This document shows positions 5,570 to 13,408 of a stretch of 24,841 nt of DNA, one piece after another. Below the pieces are notes generated by a model. The model ran no database searches, was not told where the DNA came from, and worked only from the letters and a program-made list of their open reading frames with translations. The stretch spans positions 1-24,841 of the IMG/VR virus record IMGVR_UViG_3300050132_000117. One strand, written 5' to 3'. The position numbers and the translations under genes were made by a program. Within the stretch, counting starts at the first letter, position 1; every line of letters begins with the position of its first letter. The DNA is from a virus.

Positions 5570-6867
5570 GGATGCGCGGCCTTATAGGCCTTGAACTCAG
5601 CGTAGAATTCCTGAAACGCAGCAACGAGAATCGGGGAGAAGCCGTGATAGGCGACTCCCTTTTTCTTGTCGCTGAGCGTCGTTACGAGTGCAGGCAGCAC
5701 TAGTTCTACGTCTTGGGCGATGAAGCCGATGCCCGGTCCGCCGATCGCCTGGTCCTCGTTGACGTGATCGTACGTCACCGGCTTTAGAGCCAAAATAGTA
5801 GCGGTTGCTGCGTCAATCCGTTTGATGTTCGTTTTGATCGATGCATCCGAGATCGTCGTATATGTGGCGCCAGTGACGGCTCCGTAGCCGACGCCTGTAT
5901 TGCGGAACGTGAACTGAGCACTCGTATTGACGTTCCAATCCAATGACCCCGAGTTCGCGGCTCCGCCCATGAATATGACGCCACCTGCATTGCTGCGTTG
6001 CACGACCATATCGCCTGACCCACTTCCGGGGTTCGAAAATGTTCCGCCTGCGAACGTCACAATTTGACCGGCTACGTTTAACTGACCGGCCGACGAATTG
6101 ACCTGCGTGAAGTTCAAAAGGTTTTGCGAAATCGCCGCGTTCGTGATCACGAACGTACCGGATTGCGTATCGGTATTTGGGCTAACGTATAAGCCGTTCG
6201 TGCCGGTGCCAGTCAGAACGAGTCGCGCAGAAGAACCGGAAACCGACAAAACGCTAGTAATCGATTTTGTCGACGTGATGACTTGATTCGCCGTATTCGT
6301 ATCGATAAGATTCTGTGCTTTGACATTATCGCTAAACGTGAATGTGTTTGCCGTTGTGATACCAAAGTCAAGCGAGTGAGCGGCGCTTGTTCCAAAAGCG
6401 TAGAGGCCTAAAACGGATGAGCGGCTCGCCGTGATATCTCCAGCCGTTGAACTTCCCGTACCACCCGCCGAAAAGGCTCCGTTAACCTGGAGTGTTCCAA
6501 TCTTCGTCTGAGCGGTGCTCGATGTATCGATCGCGGTTGCACCAGCCACACTCGCCAGGGCAAAGTTGGCTAGGATGCCGGCGGTGTCGGGCGCGTAGGC
6601 GTAATCATTTGCTAGCCATGTCGCTGCCGCGGTGCCTTCTTGCCCGCGCGTGATCGTGCAGACAGCGCCGGTGCGCGCGGTGACGTAAACGATCTCGAAA
6701 ACGCTCTGCGTGGCGGCGTCATTGAGCACGACGGCCCAGATTTGGCCACCCGTGATTGTCGGCGCGTTCGTCGTCGACGAAAGTGTCATCGTCGTTGCTG
6801 ACGTGGACACGATCGGCGCGGCGAGCGAACTGTTGAAGAAGTTCGAGTAGACGAAGTTCGTGCTCAT
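5566..6867 (-). CDS. tail fibre with C-terminal S74 intramolecular chaperone
   Basis: A 433-residue fibre. The N-terminal 110 residues are probably the virion-attachment part, the middle is a Ser/Thr/Gly-rich repetitive shaft or receptor domain, and the last 94 residues (from Ser340) are a peptidase S74 domain. SDASIKTNI at 340-348 gives the Ser340/Lys345 pair, and the later GFIAQDVE and VAYHGFSPILVAA are hallmarks. The domain trimerises, folds the fibre and is released by self-cleavage before Ser340. Translation is coupled to the upstream gene by ATGA (6864-6867). The central part looks distinctly richer in A/T than the flanking tail genes, suggesting exchange. Confidence 0.88.
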   Translation of the reverse strand: MSTNFVYSNFFNSSLAAPIVSTSATTMTLSSTTNAPTITGGQIWAVVLNDAATQSVFEIVYVTARTGAVCTITRGQEGTAAATWLANDYAYAPDTAGILANFALASVAGATAIDTSSTAQTKIGTLQVNGAFSAGGTGSSTAGDITASRSSVLGLYAFGTSAAHSLDFGITTANTFTFSDNVKAQNLIDTNTANQVITSTKSITSVLSVSGSSARLVLTGTGTNGLYVSPNTDTQSGTFVITNAAISQNLLNFTQVNSSAGQLNVAGQIVTFAGGTFSNPGSGSGDMVVQRSNAGGVIFMGGAANSGSLDWNVNTSAQFTFRNTGVGYGAVTGATYTTISDASIKTNIKRIDAATATILALKPVTYDHVNEDQAIGGPGIGFIAQDVELVLPALVTTLSDKKKGVAYHGFSPILVAAFQEFYAEFKAYKAAHP

Positions 6868-7979
6868 GCAATTACCACCGTAGCCGTGAAGGTGAACGGA
6901 AAAGAGAGTAGCCCCTGGTTAAAGGCTTGCTGAAAATAGGATGACGCTGCGCCTGCTGCGGCGGGCACGGTGATGATGAAGTTGCCCACGGTGTTGCTGG
7001 TGTTCGTTGTCGGCAACGCCGCTCCCACGATGAGGCCCGAGGTGGGCTCCGTCCAGTTCGTGCCGATGGCGATCGGGATGCTCGTGCCGATCTGGCGCGT
7101 GAGCGGCTCGACGACGCGCTTATTGGATCCAGCAAGAGGCGCATATCCGAGGGGAAGCGTTCCCAGCGCGCCTTTGAATTTCGTGGGATTCGTTGAGAGC
7201 ACGCCCACGTATGGATACCAGCCCGTAGCGCCTGCAAGGGGTGGCGGGCTGTTGACTACGATCACGTTGTTCGCAGCGACCGTGAGCGATGCGGGAGGCC
7301 CAGCGAGGGTCTCTCCGATGGCATTGACATAGGTCGTGCAGGCGCCGTAGGTACGCGCGGGAATTGAGCCGCCGGCAGTCGCGGAAAGCGTCGGTGCCGC
7401 CAAAGGCGACACAAGATCAGCGGTGATATGGATCGCCTGCGCCTGTGAGAGCGTCACGTCCGTCCCATTCGTGCCGTAGATGAACCGGGCGACTTTGAGC
7501 CGCAGCACTTCGATGTTGAATTGACGGCCATTGCCCACGTAGAGCCACCACGTCAGAACGCGGCGATAGTAATCATCCGTGGCGCTCGTCGCCGAACCGC
7601 TCTGGAAGAGGTTGCCCTCAGCGAGTGCTTTCGTGCCCAGAGGCAGCGCGCCCAGACCAGCTCGAAATTTCCGTGTGAGGCTTGAGAAAACGGGCCGTGA
7701 GATCCCGTAGATGCCTTCTCCAACCCAATCGAGTAGCGCACCAGAGACGTTCGGGTTTGTGTAAACCGAGAGCGGCGTCTGGTTGAAAAAATTGAGGTAG
7801 CCCTGCGCGATCGCGTTGTAAGACGCGGCGAACGCTTGCAGATCGGAATCATCGTAATACTCTTGATAGAGATACGATGGGATGATGTTCTGCAACGGTG
7901 GCGTTGGCCCAGCAACAAGGATCTGGAGTCCAGACGTCTCTGTGAGCAGTGGCGCACCGCCCTCGGTCGTGATGAACAA
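6864..7979 (-). CDS. baseplate/tail protein at the gpI position, with Ig/FN3-like insertion
   Basis: A 371-residue protein after gpJ and the Gly-rich protein. Residues 33-160 (PSYLYQEYYDDSDLQAF, GALLDWVGEGIYGISRP, a later WWLYVGNGR) resemble a conserved tail protein that in related myoviruses follows gpJ. I relate it loosely to the DUF2612/gpI position; it should link the wedge to the fibres. Residues about 190-262 look like an Ig/FN3-like sandwich (TTYVNAIGETLAGPPASL, later ATGWYPYVGV). A short motif, KFxxxLGxLPLG, occurs twice (104-115 and 267-278). It is coupled by ATGA to the S74 fibre. Confidence 0.65.
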   Translation of the reverse strand: MFITTEGGAPLLTETSGLQILVAGPTPPLQNIIPSYLYQEYYDDSDLQAFAASYNAIAQGYLNFFNQTPLSVYTNPNVSGALLDWVGEGIYGISRPVFSSLTRKFRAGLGALPLGTKALAEGNLFQSGSATSATDDYYRRVLTWWLYVGNGRQFNIEVLRLKVARFIYGTNGTDVTLSQAQAIHITADLVSPLAAPTLSATAGGSIPARTYGACTTYVNAIGETLAGPPASLTVAANNVIVVNSPPPLAGATGWYPYVGVLSTNPTKFKGALGTLPLGYAPLAGSNKRVVEPLTRQIGTSIPIAIGTNWTEPTSGLIVGAALPTTNTSNTVGNFIITVPAAAGAASSYFQQAFNQGLLSFPFTFTATVVIA

Positions 7980-7981
7980 GG

Positions 7982-8806
7982 CTAGGCCGTGAGCCGTTCG
8001 ATGATCACATATCCAGGAGCGCCTACGCCGCCGGCTGAGGTTACGCCAGCGCCGCCGCCACCACCCGAACCCGGCGTGATGCCGTTGCCGCCCGCTGCCG
8101 AGCTGCCAGCGCTAGCGATGCCGCCCGCTCCGAAGATTGAGTCGGCGCCTTGCCCGGCAAGCGCCACAGCCGCAGATACGCCCACGCCGCGGCTGCCGGT
8201 CGCACCCGTAATGGTGACCGCAGGGGTGCCGACGCTCACGGCTCCACCGACGCCGCCAGCGGGACCGATCCCCGCTGTCGCAGACGTTGATCCGCCACCG
8301 CCGATGCCGCCGGTAACGGTGACATTCCATGGTGCTCCGAGGATGGTCGATCCGCCGGTGCCGCCGGTTCCACCGGTATTTGCACCCGACGTTCCGCCCG
8401 TCCCGACGGTGATCGTAACGCCTGTGCTCGGAGCGAGCCCCGTGAAGTAGCCCTCAAAATAGCCGCCCGCGCCACCGCCACCGCCAGGTGCGAAGGTGCC
8501 GTTTGCCCCGCCGCCGCCGCCGCCTGCCGCAACCGCACGGACTTGATAGATCGTCGACGTCGAAGAGTTCGCAGCGCTTGTAAATGTGCCGCTCGCTGAG
8601 AGCGCTGTGACGGAGTTCGGAAGGCTGGCGATGCCGTTTCCGCCATTTGCGACCGATAGCGGCAACGTACCGATCACTGCTTGCACGGCGGCGGCGATTG
8701 TCGATTTGGTCGTGTTTGCCGACCCATCGTCCGTGACGAGAAAGAGCGACGACGCGGGCGTAGCGTTCGCCGGAAGGTTGCCGATCGTGATTCCGGTGCC
8801 AGCCAT
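7982..8806 (-). CDS. glycine-rich tail tip/adhesin protein
   Basis: A 274-residue protein. The N-terminal 90 residues contain motifs typical of fibre attachment regions (TIGNLPANATPASSLFLVTD and TTKSTIAAA). After IYQVRAVAA comes the poly-Gly domain (GGGGGG at 95-100, GGGGGAGGYFEGY at about 108-120, many GG and GGTGG repeats to residue 262). Such Gly-rich domains fold as polyglycine-II or beta sandwiches in phage tips, like the T-even gp38 adhesins, and bind receptors. It has a good ribosome site (GGAG, eight bases upstream) and lies between gpJ and the gpI-position gene, an unusual slot for an adhesin. Confidence 0.75.
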   Translation of the reverse strand: MAGTGITIGNLPANATPASSLFLVTDDGSANTTKSTIAAAVQAVIGTLPLSVANGGNGIASLPNSVTALSASGTFTSAANSSTSTIYQVRAVAAGGGGGGANGTFAPGGGGGAGGYFEGYFTGLAPSTGVTITVGTGGTSGANTGGTGGTGGSTILGAPWNVTVTGGIGGGGSTSATAGIGPAGGVGGAVSVGTPAVTITGATGSRGVGVSAAVALAGQGADSIFGAGGIASAGSSAAGGNGITPGSGGGGGAGVTSAGGVGAPGYVIIERLTA

Positions 8807-8817
8807 GGTGAGTGCTC

Positions 8818-10011
8818 CTACTGTACGATGGTAACGCCCGCAGCGCTTATGCTGAACGAGCTTTCAGGGTCTGACGGGATGAGCGATGTGCCGGCTGTCG
8901 GCGGCGTGAGTGTCCCGTTGATGCTTACGGCAAAGGTGAGCGTCGTTAGGTTGACCGGAAGAAGTACCGGTGCGATCGCGGCTTGAAATTGCTCTTGCAG
9001 CACAAGCAGATTGATTGGCTGCCCGACCACGATGCTGTTGATGTATGCCTGGATGGCAAGACTTCCGAGTTGGTTTACGGACGCAGCTGCCGTGAAGCTC
9101 GAGAGCGTCGTGTTCCAGACGCATGAGATGGTCACGATTTGGGTCGGCGGGACCACATAGATGATCGTGTACGTGTCGGGAGCATCGTAGATCGAGACGG
9201 TTTGATTGCGCACGGTAGTCGCTGAGCCGACGAGCATCCCGATCTGGCCCACGCCCCGGTAGATCGCGCCCGCGACTTGATACGGATCGCCGGCGCCGAC
9301 GATCACTTCCCAATTCACACCGTTCTGCCGCACAGAGACGAGCCGCGCGGAGACGCCTGGGACGGCTTCGAGCAACGTCTTGAGATACGTTGGCGTGCCT
9401 TGAATCGAGACGTTCATCGCCTGTAAGATGCGCGCGCGATAGGCAGACGTCGTTTCCATCGCTTGCGCCGGAACGCCCGCGAGCGGGTTCGTCACCGTGA
9501 GCGTGTACGGGCTCGGCACTGAGGTGATGACTTGTGTGATGGTCGCGGCCGGAATGGCGAAGGTGTTCGTGTTCGTTGCCTGCACGAAAAGCGATTGCGA
9601 TGATCCGCCGGTCGCGACCACGCCGCCATCAACAATCACATATTGGTTTGTGCCATCGCCGACAATGAATCCGGGTGGGATCACATAACCTGGCGATCCC
9701 GTAAAGACCACGAATGAGCTGCCGTTGGCTGCGCCGCCTTGAACGATCCCGAGCATCTGGCCCTGCTGTGCCAGCACGAACGGATTCGACGCATAGGGGC
9801 TGACGTTGCTCACCGCATCAACGCGAGCTTGATCGATGAGAACCAGGGCACCCACGTCGGTGCTCGAGATATCCTCAATCAGCAACCCTGGCAGATTGGC
9901 CGTGTATCCCGGATTCGTCGCCGCCACGCCCGCGATCAGCGTTTGCTGAAGCGTGGCCGGCGGCGTTGCGACTGGTCCCGTAGACGTGAAAAGAAGAGGC
10001 AGTCCGCTCAT
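8818..10011 (-). CDS. baseplate wedge protein, gpJ-like
   Basis: A 397-residue baseplate J-like protein (Mu gp47/P2 gpJ/T4 gp6 core family). The N-terminal part includes LIEDISSTDVGALVLIDQARVDAVSNVSPY. The middle shows an ETTSAYRARILQ segment (about 190-201), where this family carries ESDEEFRxRI-type sequences, followed by VPGVSARLVSVRQNGV. The C-terminal third is beta-rich. It assembles the ring of wedges that triggers sheath contraction. The start lies one base after the stop of the gp25-position gene. Length is typical. Confidence 0.83.
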   Translation of the reverse strand: MSGLPLLFTSTGPVATPPATLQQTLIAGVAATNPGYTANLPGLLIEDISSTDVGALVLIDQARVDAVSNVSPYASNPFVLAQQGQMLGIVQGGAANGSSFVVFTGSPGYVIPPGFIVGDGTNQYVIVDGGVVATGGSSQSLFVQATNTNTFAIPAATITQVITSVPSPYTLTVTNPLAGVPAQAMETTSAYRARILQAMNVSIQGTPTYLKTLLEAVPGVSARLVSVRQNGVNWEVIVGAGDPYQVAGAIYRGVGQIGMLVGSATTVRNQTVSIYDAPDTYTIIYVVPPTQIVTISCVWNTTLSSFTAAASVNQLGSLAIQAYINSIVVGQPINLLVLQEQFQAAIAPVLLPVNLTTLTFAVSINGTLTPPTAGTSLIPSDPESSFSISAAGVTIVQ

Positions 10012-10012
10012 C

Positions 10013-10366
10013 TCAGGTGGCTACCGTCGCGGTAAGAACGGCACCTGCGAACGTCACCGCGCGCACCGTGTAGGTCGGGATTTTGATACCTAGCACGCGG
10101 CTGATGATGAGCGAGGCGAAGAACGGGGAGTAAAACGTCTGGACCTGCGTGGCGTAGAAGTCTGGGGCGATCTGCGTCATCACCGCTTGGGGGCCGTCGA
10201 TTCCGCTGTTTGCCCAGAACGGGCTTTCGCCGAGGTTCAGCTTGAGCGTTTGGCAGAGCGCGGTCAGATAGACCATCGAGTTGTCGCCGTTGGGCGCGGT
10301 TTGAACGAGCGTCCACGTACCGCCGACGCCGTTGACCTGCCCGACGCGGCCCCATGCGCGAATCAT
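10013..10366 (-). CDS. small baseplate protein at the gp25 position
   Basis: A 117-residue protein between the spike and gpJ, where T4 gp25/P2 gpW relatives lie. It has VYLTALCQTLKLNLGESPFW (about 32-51) and FYSPFFASLIISRVLG (about 78-93), which I recall from a conserved wedge-position protein of related myoviruses. The exact gp25 motif is not clear, so the family is assigned by place and recollection. A 33-base gap separates it from the spike gene, and it ends one base before gpJ. Confidence 0.6.
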   Translation of the reverse strand: MIRAWGRVGQVNGVGGTWTLVQTAPNGDNSMVYLTALCQTLKLNLGESPFWANSGIDGPQAVMTQIAPDFYATQVQTFYSPFFASLIISRVLGIKIPTYTVRAVTFAGAVLTATVAT

Positions 10367-10399
10367 GCAGGCCTATTCGCCCGGCTTGCCCGCTCGCCC

Positions 10400-11395
10400 T
10401 TACGTGGAGACGCGCGCCTTCGATGAGCCCGGCGGCGTGGTCGGCAAGATGCCTGGAATGTTCGTCACGAACGTCGAGGCGCCGAAGATGGTCGCGAGCA
10501 GTCCCTGCGCCGTCGACCACGTTGAGGACGTAGCGCCGATCGATACGCCGACCTGGGCCATGAGCTTCACCATCGAGGTATTCACGACGTCCTCGACCGC
10601 GCTCTTGAGATCATCGTGCGGGATAATCGCGCGGCCGGCGGCAAGCGCCGATGCGAGCGCGCCGATGCCGACGATGCCGCCGGTCGGCACGATGTGGCTG
10701 ATCGCGTTGCCGTTGCCGTCGACGATCGTTTGGACCGTGCCCGTGGCGTTCGTGAGCGCGTGCGTGATCTTGTTGTTGAGGCCGTCGAGGGTGTGCGAGA
10801 CGGTTGTGGCACCCGTGCCGGCCGCGTTGTGGATCGTCGATGCGATCGATCCGGGCGTTCCGGGCGTCGGCACGGCCACGGTGTGGGTCGCGGTCTGCGC
10901 TGTGTCCGATACGTCCGCGCCGTGGACGCCATTCACCCAGGCCCGATTCGGATCGGGTGAGGCTCCGAAGTTCGCGTTCCCCACTGGCACAAAGACGAGC
11001 GTTGAGAGATTGCCGTAGTCCGTGCCGAGGTCCGAAACGCCCGCGCTCATACCGCTGACGCCACCGTGCGACGTGTCAAGCGCCTGGGTCATCCCCATGT
11101 CGCCGATCTGCGTGGGAGCGCGTAGCCACTGCGGCTCGGCCTTCGGGAGAATCAGCGGCGGCAGGTTGTAGGTGCCCGTCGTGCCGTCCGGTAGCGTGTA
11201 CGGGATATTCACCTGGAACTGGACCTGCACGAACGAGTACCCGAGCGGAGCACCCGTCGCCGGATTGTTCGGGTTGAGCGCGATCACCTGACACGGCAAC
11301 GCCACGCCGCCCTGGGACTGGATGGCCTCGAGTGCGGCGGCCTTTGCGAGTTGCTGAATGTCGCGCTGCAGCCAAAGTTTGGTATCGTCACCCAT
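10400..11395 (-). CDS. baseplate central spike protein (gpV/Gp138-like)
   Basis: A 331-residue protein beginning at the ATG that overlaps the hub stop as TAATG. A longer frame upstream would run through the hub gene and is rejected. The N-terminus is helical (DTKLWLQRDIQQLAKAAALE). Next comes an OB-like region (PCQVIALNP, VQVQFQVNIPY, LPPLILPKAEPQW, IGDMGM at about 78-100), like Mu gp45 and the Gp138 N-terminal domain. Then a Gly/Thr/His-rich part with THTVAVPTPG probably makes the needle, and the C-terminal 80 residues are helical. It would pierce the outer membrane. Coupled within the hub-spike-wedge block. Confidence 0.68.
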   Translation of the reverse strand: MGDDTKLWLQRDIQQLAKAAALEAIQSQGGVALPCQVIALNPNNPATGAPLGYSFVQVQFQVNIPYTLPDGTTGTYNLPPLILPKAEPQWLRAPTQIGDMGMTQALDTSHGGVSGMSAGVSDLGTDYGNLSTLVFVPVGNANFGASPDPNRAWVNGVHGADVSDTAQTATHTVAVPTPGTPGSIASTIHNAAGTGATTVSHTLDGLNNKITHALTNATGTVQTIVDGNGNAISHIVPTGGIVGIGALASALAAGRAIIPHDDLKSAVEDVVNTSMVKLMAQVGVSIGATSSTWSTAQGLLATIFGASTFVTNIPGILPTTPPGSSKARVST

Positions 11396-12486
11396 TATGC
11401 AAATGCCCCCGGAGTGGCCGTGGTCGGCGCGATCTGCGTCGTCGTGAGCGGCAAGCATTCGAACACCGACACCCACGCCGTGGGCCCGGTATCGCGCGAG
11501 TTCCCGATCTGCCGGATCGCGTTGACCTGGAACTGACCCTGGAAGGCCGTCGCGTAGTTGATGTTCGACGGCTGCACGGATTGCCCGGAGCTGCCGACGC
11601 CCGCGAGCGTGACCTGGCCGGGGCCGCCGGGACCTTGCGGCATCGTGACGACGCTGCCGACCTGGATATCGCCGCGCATCACCGTCGTGACCATCATCGA
11701 GGCCGTGTTCACCCACGTCGGCTGGCCGATGAGGTCGGTGTATTTGATCTGCTTCGGCTGCTGCTGCCCGGTCACGTTGAGATTGTCCGAGACGACGATC
11801 GTGTTGTTTATCGGCGTCGAGATCGTCACGCCGGAAAAGCCAGGCGTTGCGGTCGTCGACTTCACCAGCGCGGCGAGCTGCGAGAGCGTATTATGCAGCG
11901 ATTGAACGCTGCGCCCGAGCGTGTACGTCTTGCTTAAATTGAACACAATGCCGACGTTCGGGAACGCCGTGTTCAGCGCAACGGTCAACGCATCTTGAAG
12001 CGATGTTCCCGTGATCCAATTTAAGACGAAGTTCCCCGGCGTGCCATACGTGTAGAGCGACGGGAAAACGAGCAGGTTGAGGTCCATCTCGGTGCCGATC
12101 CAATTTGCCCACGCTTGCCGAATCTGTCCGCTGAGGATCAAGCCTTTCTGCGTCGGGTCCTCAAGCCCAAGGCCGCCCGACATGCCCGCGCTTACGCGCA
12201 CGTTGCGGCCGGTGAACTTCTGCGCTTGCGAGATATTCGATAGGCCGACGCCGTGGATCGTGATCGTCGCGCCATCGGTACCGGCCGCGGCGTTCATGTA
12301 CGAAAAGAAGTCGAATTCAACGAGCAGCGCCGCCGGGTTGAAAACGCCGTTCGTGACCGAGGTGTAGGTCAGCGCGCTCGAGACGCCGCCGATCGTTGAC
12401 GTGCCGCCGGCTGCGGCTGCCGTTGCGGGTGTCGCGAGCGATGAGATTTCTATGCTGTAGAAACGTCCGATGACACGAACCTCCAC
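11395..12486 (-). CDS. baseplate hub protein (gp27/gpP-like)
   Basis: A 363-residue hub, with a long N-terminal beta region around LLVEFDFFSYMN, TITIHGVGLSNISQAQKF and GRNVRVSAGMSGGLGL. I recognise these from the hub family of related myoviruses, placed between the tube-end protein and the spike. It forms the central ring joining tube and spike. The start (12486) lies 37 bases inside the upstream GIY-YIG gene. No other ATG is closer to its recognisable N-terminus (GRFYSIEISSL), so insertion of the endonuclease probably reset the start. The stop is shared with the spike (TAATG). Confidence 0.72.
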   Translation of the reverse strand: MEVRVIGRFYSIEISSLATPATAAAAGGTSTIGGVSSALTYTSVTNGVFNPAALLVEFDFFSYMNAAAGTDGATITIHGVGLSNISQAQKFTGRNVRVSAGMSGGLGLEDPTQKGLILSGQIRQAWANWIGTEMDLNLLVFPSLYTYGTPGNFVLNWITGTSLQDALTVALNTAFPNVGIVFNLSKTYTLGRSVQSLHNTLSQLAALVKSTTATPGFSGVTISTPINNTIVVSDNLNVTGQQQPKQIKYTDLIGQPTWVNTASMMVTTVMRGDIQVGSVVTMPQGPGGPGQVTLAGVGSSGQSVQPSNINYATAFQGQFQVNAIRQIGNSRDTGPTAWVSVFECLPLTTTQIAPTTATPGAFA

Positions 12487-13094
12487 GCATAGCCGTAAGC
12501 GGTTTTGCGGAATTTGCCGCCGTGGCAGCAGGCGCTAATCTTGGATGCCCAGGCGCGGGGATGACCGTTTTCTCTTAGCCAGTCAGCCGCAGCCTTCATT
12601 GCGTCGAACGTCATCCCGTTTGAGCATTCCACACGCCGGGCGGCGTGGTGCTTGGAGCCATTCGGCAACGCAGCCTTCATGGCGGCGATGTGTTCGGGAC
12701 TATGAGGGACGCCCTTGCCCGTGGTCCCGTTGGCCTTTTTGGCGGCCACGGATTTTGCTACTGCTTCGGGCGAGTTCGTGCTACCCCGACGCGGGGCCTC
12801 AGCACAGAACGAGGTGTTGTAGAGCAGCGGCCAGAGCCCGGCATCCGTATGGGCATTAAACTGTGCTTGCTCGTGCGCGTTGAGGTTTTCGACAGCCACG
12901 ACTTCGAGGACTATGAAAACCATCCGCTCAGCGCCGTACTTATTCCAGGCGCGCTGCAGGGGGCGGCAGCGATGATCTCCACGATTCAGCGCATTCCGGT
13001 GCTCTCTCCATCGCTTTTTGAACGATGCTGTCTGCCCGATGTACTTCTTGCCGCTTGGCGATACGATTGCGTAAATGCCGCAGTCCGGGTTCAT
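12450..13094 (-). CDS. free-standing GIY-YIG homing endonuclease with NUMOD3-type motif
   Basis: A 214-residue nuclease. The GIY-YIG domain shows GIY at 6-8, KYIG at 17-20, Arg28, His32 and catalytic Glu75 in HEQAQFNAH. A SPEAVAKSVAAKK and SPEHIAAMKAAL pair (about 108-141) looks like NUMOD3 DNA-binding repeats. The C-terminal SNGMTFDAMKAAADWL is like NUMOD1/DUF-type specificity helices of such enzymes, ending in GYAWRFV. It should cut alleles lacking the insertion and copy itself in. It is not inside an intron, since both neighbours are intact. It starts 38 bases after the 91-residue gene and overlaps the hub gene by 37 bases. A TATAAT box sits six bases before its ATG. Confidence 0.88.
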   Translation of the reverse strand: MNPDCGIYAIVSPSGKKYIGQTASFKKRWREHRNALNRGDHRCRPLQRAWNKYGAERMVFIVLEVVAVENLNAHEQAQFNAHTDAGLWPLLYNTSFCAEAPRRGSTNSPEAVAKSVAAKKANGTTGKGVPHSPEHIAAMKAALPNGSKHHAARRVECSNGMTFDAMKAAADWLRENGHPRAWASKISACCHGGKFRKTAYGYAWRFVSSDVSTA

Positions 13095-13100
13095 GGGACG

Positions 13101-13129
13101 ATTATACTACAAAAAGTAGAAGCGGCCCA
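13101..13129 (-). promoter_or_regulatory. putative own promoter of the GIY-YIG gene
   Basis: On the minus strand a perfect TATAAT (13106 to 13101) lies six bases before the ATG. The -35 at the normal distance (TGGGCC, 13129 to 13124) is poor. CTAC and GTAG arms around a T5 loop (13119 to 13107) abut the -10. A short GC hairpin (13124-13128 with 13136-13140) precedes a T tract, which might weakly end transcription from upstream. A start at about ATG would be leaderless. Confidence 0.45.
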
Positions 13130-13132
13130 CGG

Positions 13133-13408
13133 CTAGGGCCCGATCTCGAACTGATTCGTGCCAACGCGATAAACGACCGTCGAAGTTTTGAACATCCCTG
13201 GAAAGAGCGGGATATCAAAGCCCTGTGGAGACCCGATGCGAGGCTGGTTGATAATCACGTTGCCAGATTGGTCATTGAGGCTGACGTACCAGCGCTGCGA
13301 ATACGTATTCCACATCGTGATCATCAAATAGCTGACGCCATCGAGCGTTACCGACACCTGGAACGGCGGCGCCGCGCTGTTGTTCGGCGTGAACGCGATC
13401 GTGATCAT
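13133..13408 (-). CDS. small tail/baseplate protein (phage 'plug'-type, 91 residues)
   Basis: A 91-residue protein with MITIAFTPNNSAAPPFQVSV, VSYLMITMWN, RWYVSLNDQSGNVI and IGSPQGFDIPLFPGMFKT. I recognise these as a small conserved protein lying between the tube-end protein and the hub in related myoviruses (similar to DUF6983). Its virion role is unknown to me, probably baseplate. The start is the ATG in an ATGA overlap with the upstream gene. Longer starts are rejected because they run into that gene. The part next to the GIY-YIG gene is visibly richer in A/T than the upstream genes. Confidence 0.75.
   Translation of the reverse strand: MITIAFTPNNSAAPPFQVSVTLDGVSYLMITMWNTYSQRWYVSLNDQSGNVIINQPRIGSPQGFDIPLFPGMFKTSTVVYRVGTNQFEIGP

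Noticed and set aside
5578-5590. GGCCT-TAT-AGGCC hairpin after the lipoprotein as a terminator
   Set aside because: Only five base pairs and no U tract on either strand; it lies in the coding end of the fibre gene.
10332-11018. A 228-residue plus-strand frame opposite the spike gene
   Set aside because: Antisense to the spike, no ribosome site, composition typical of a shadow frame.
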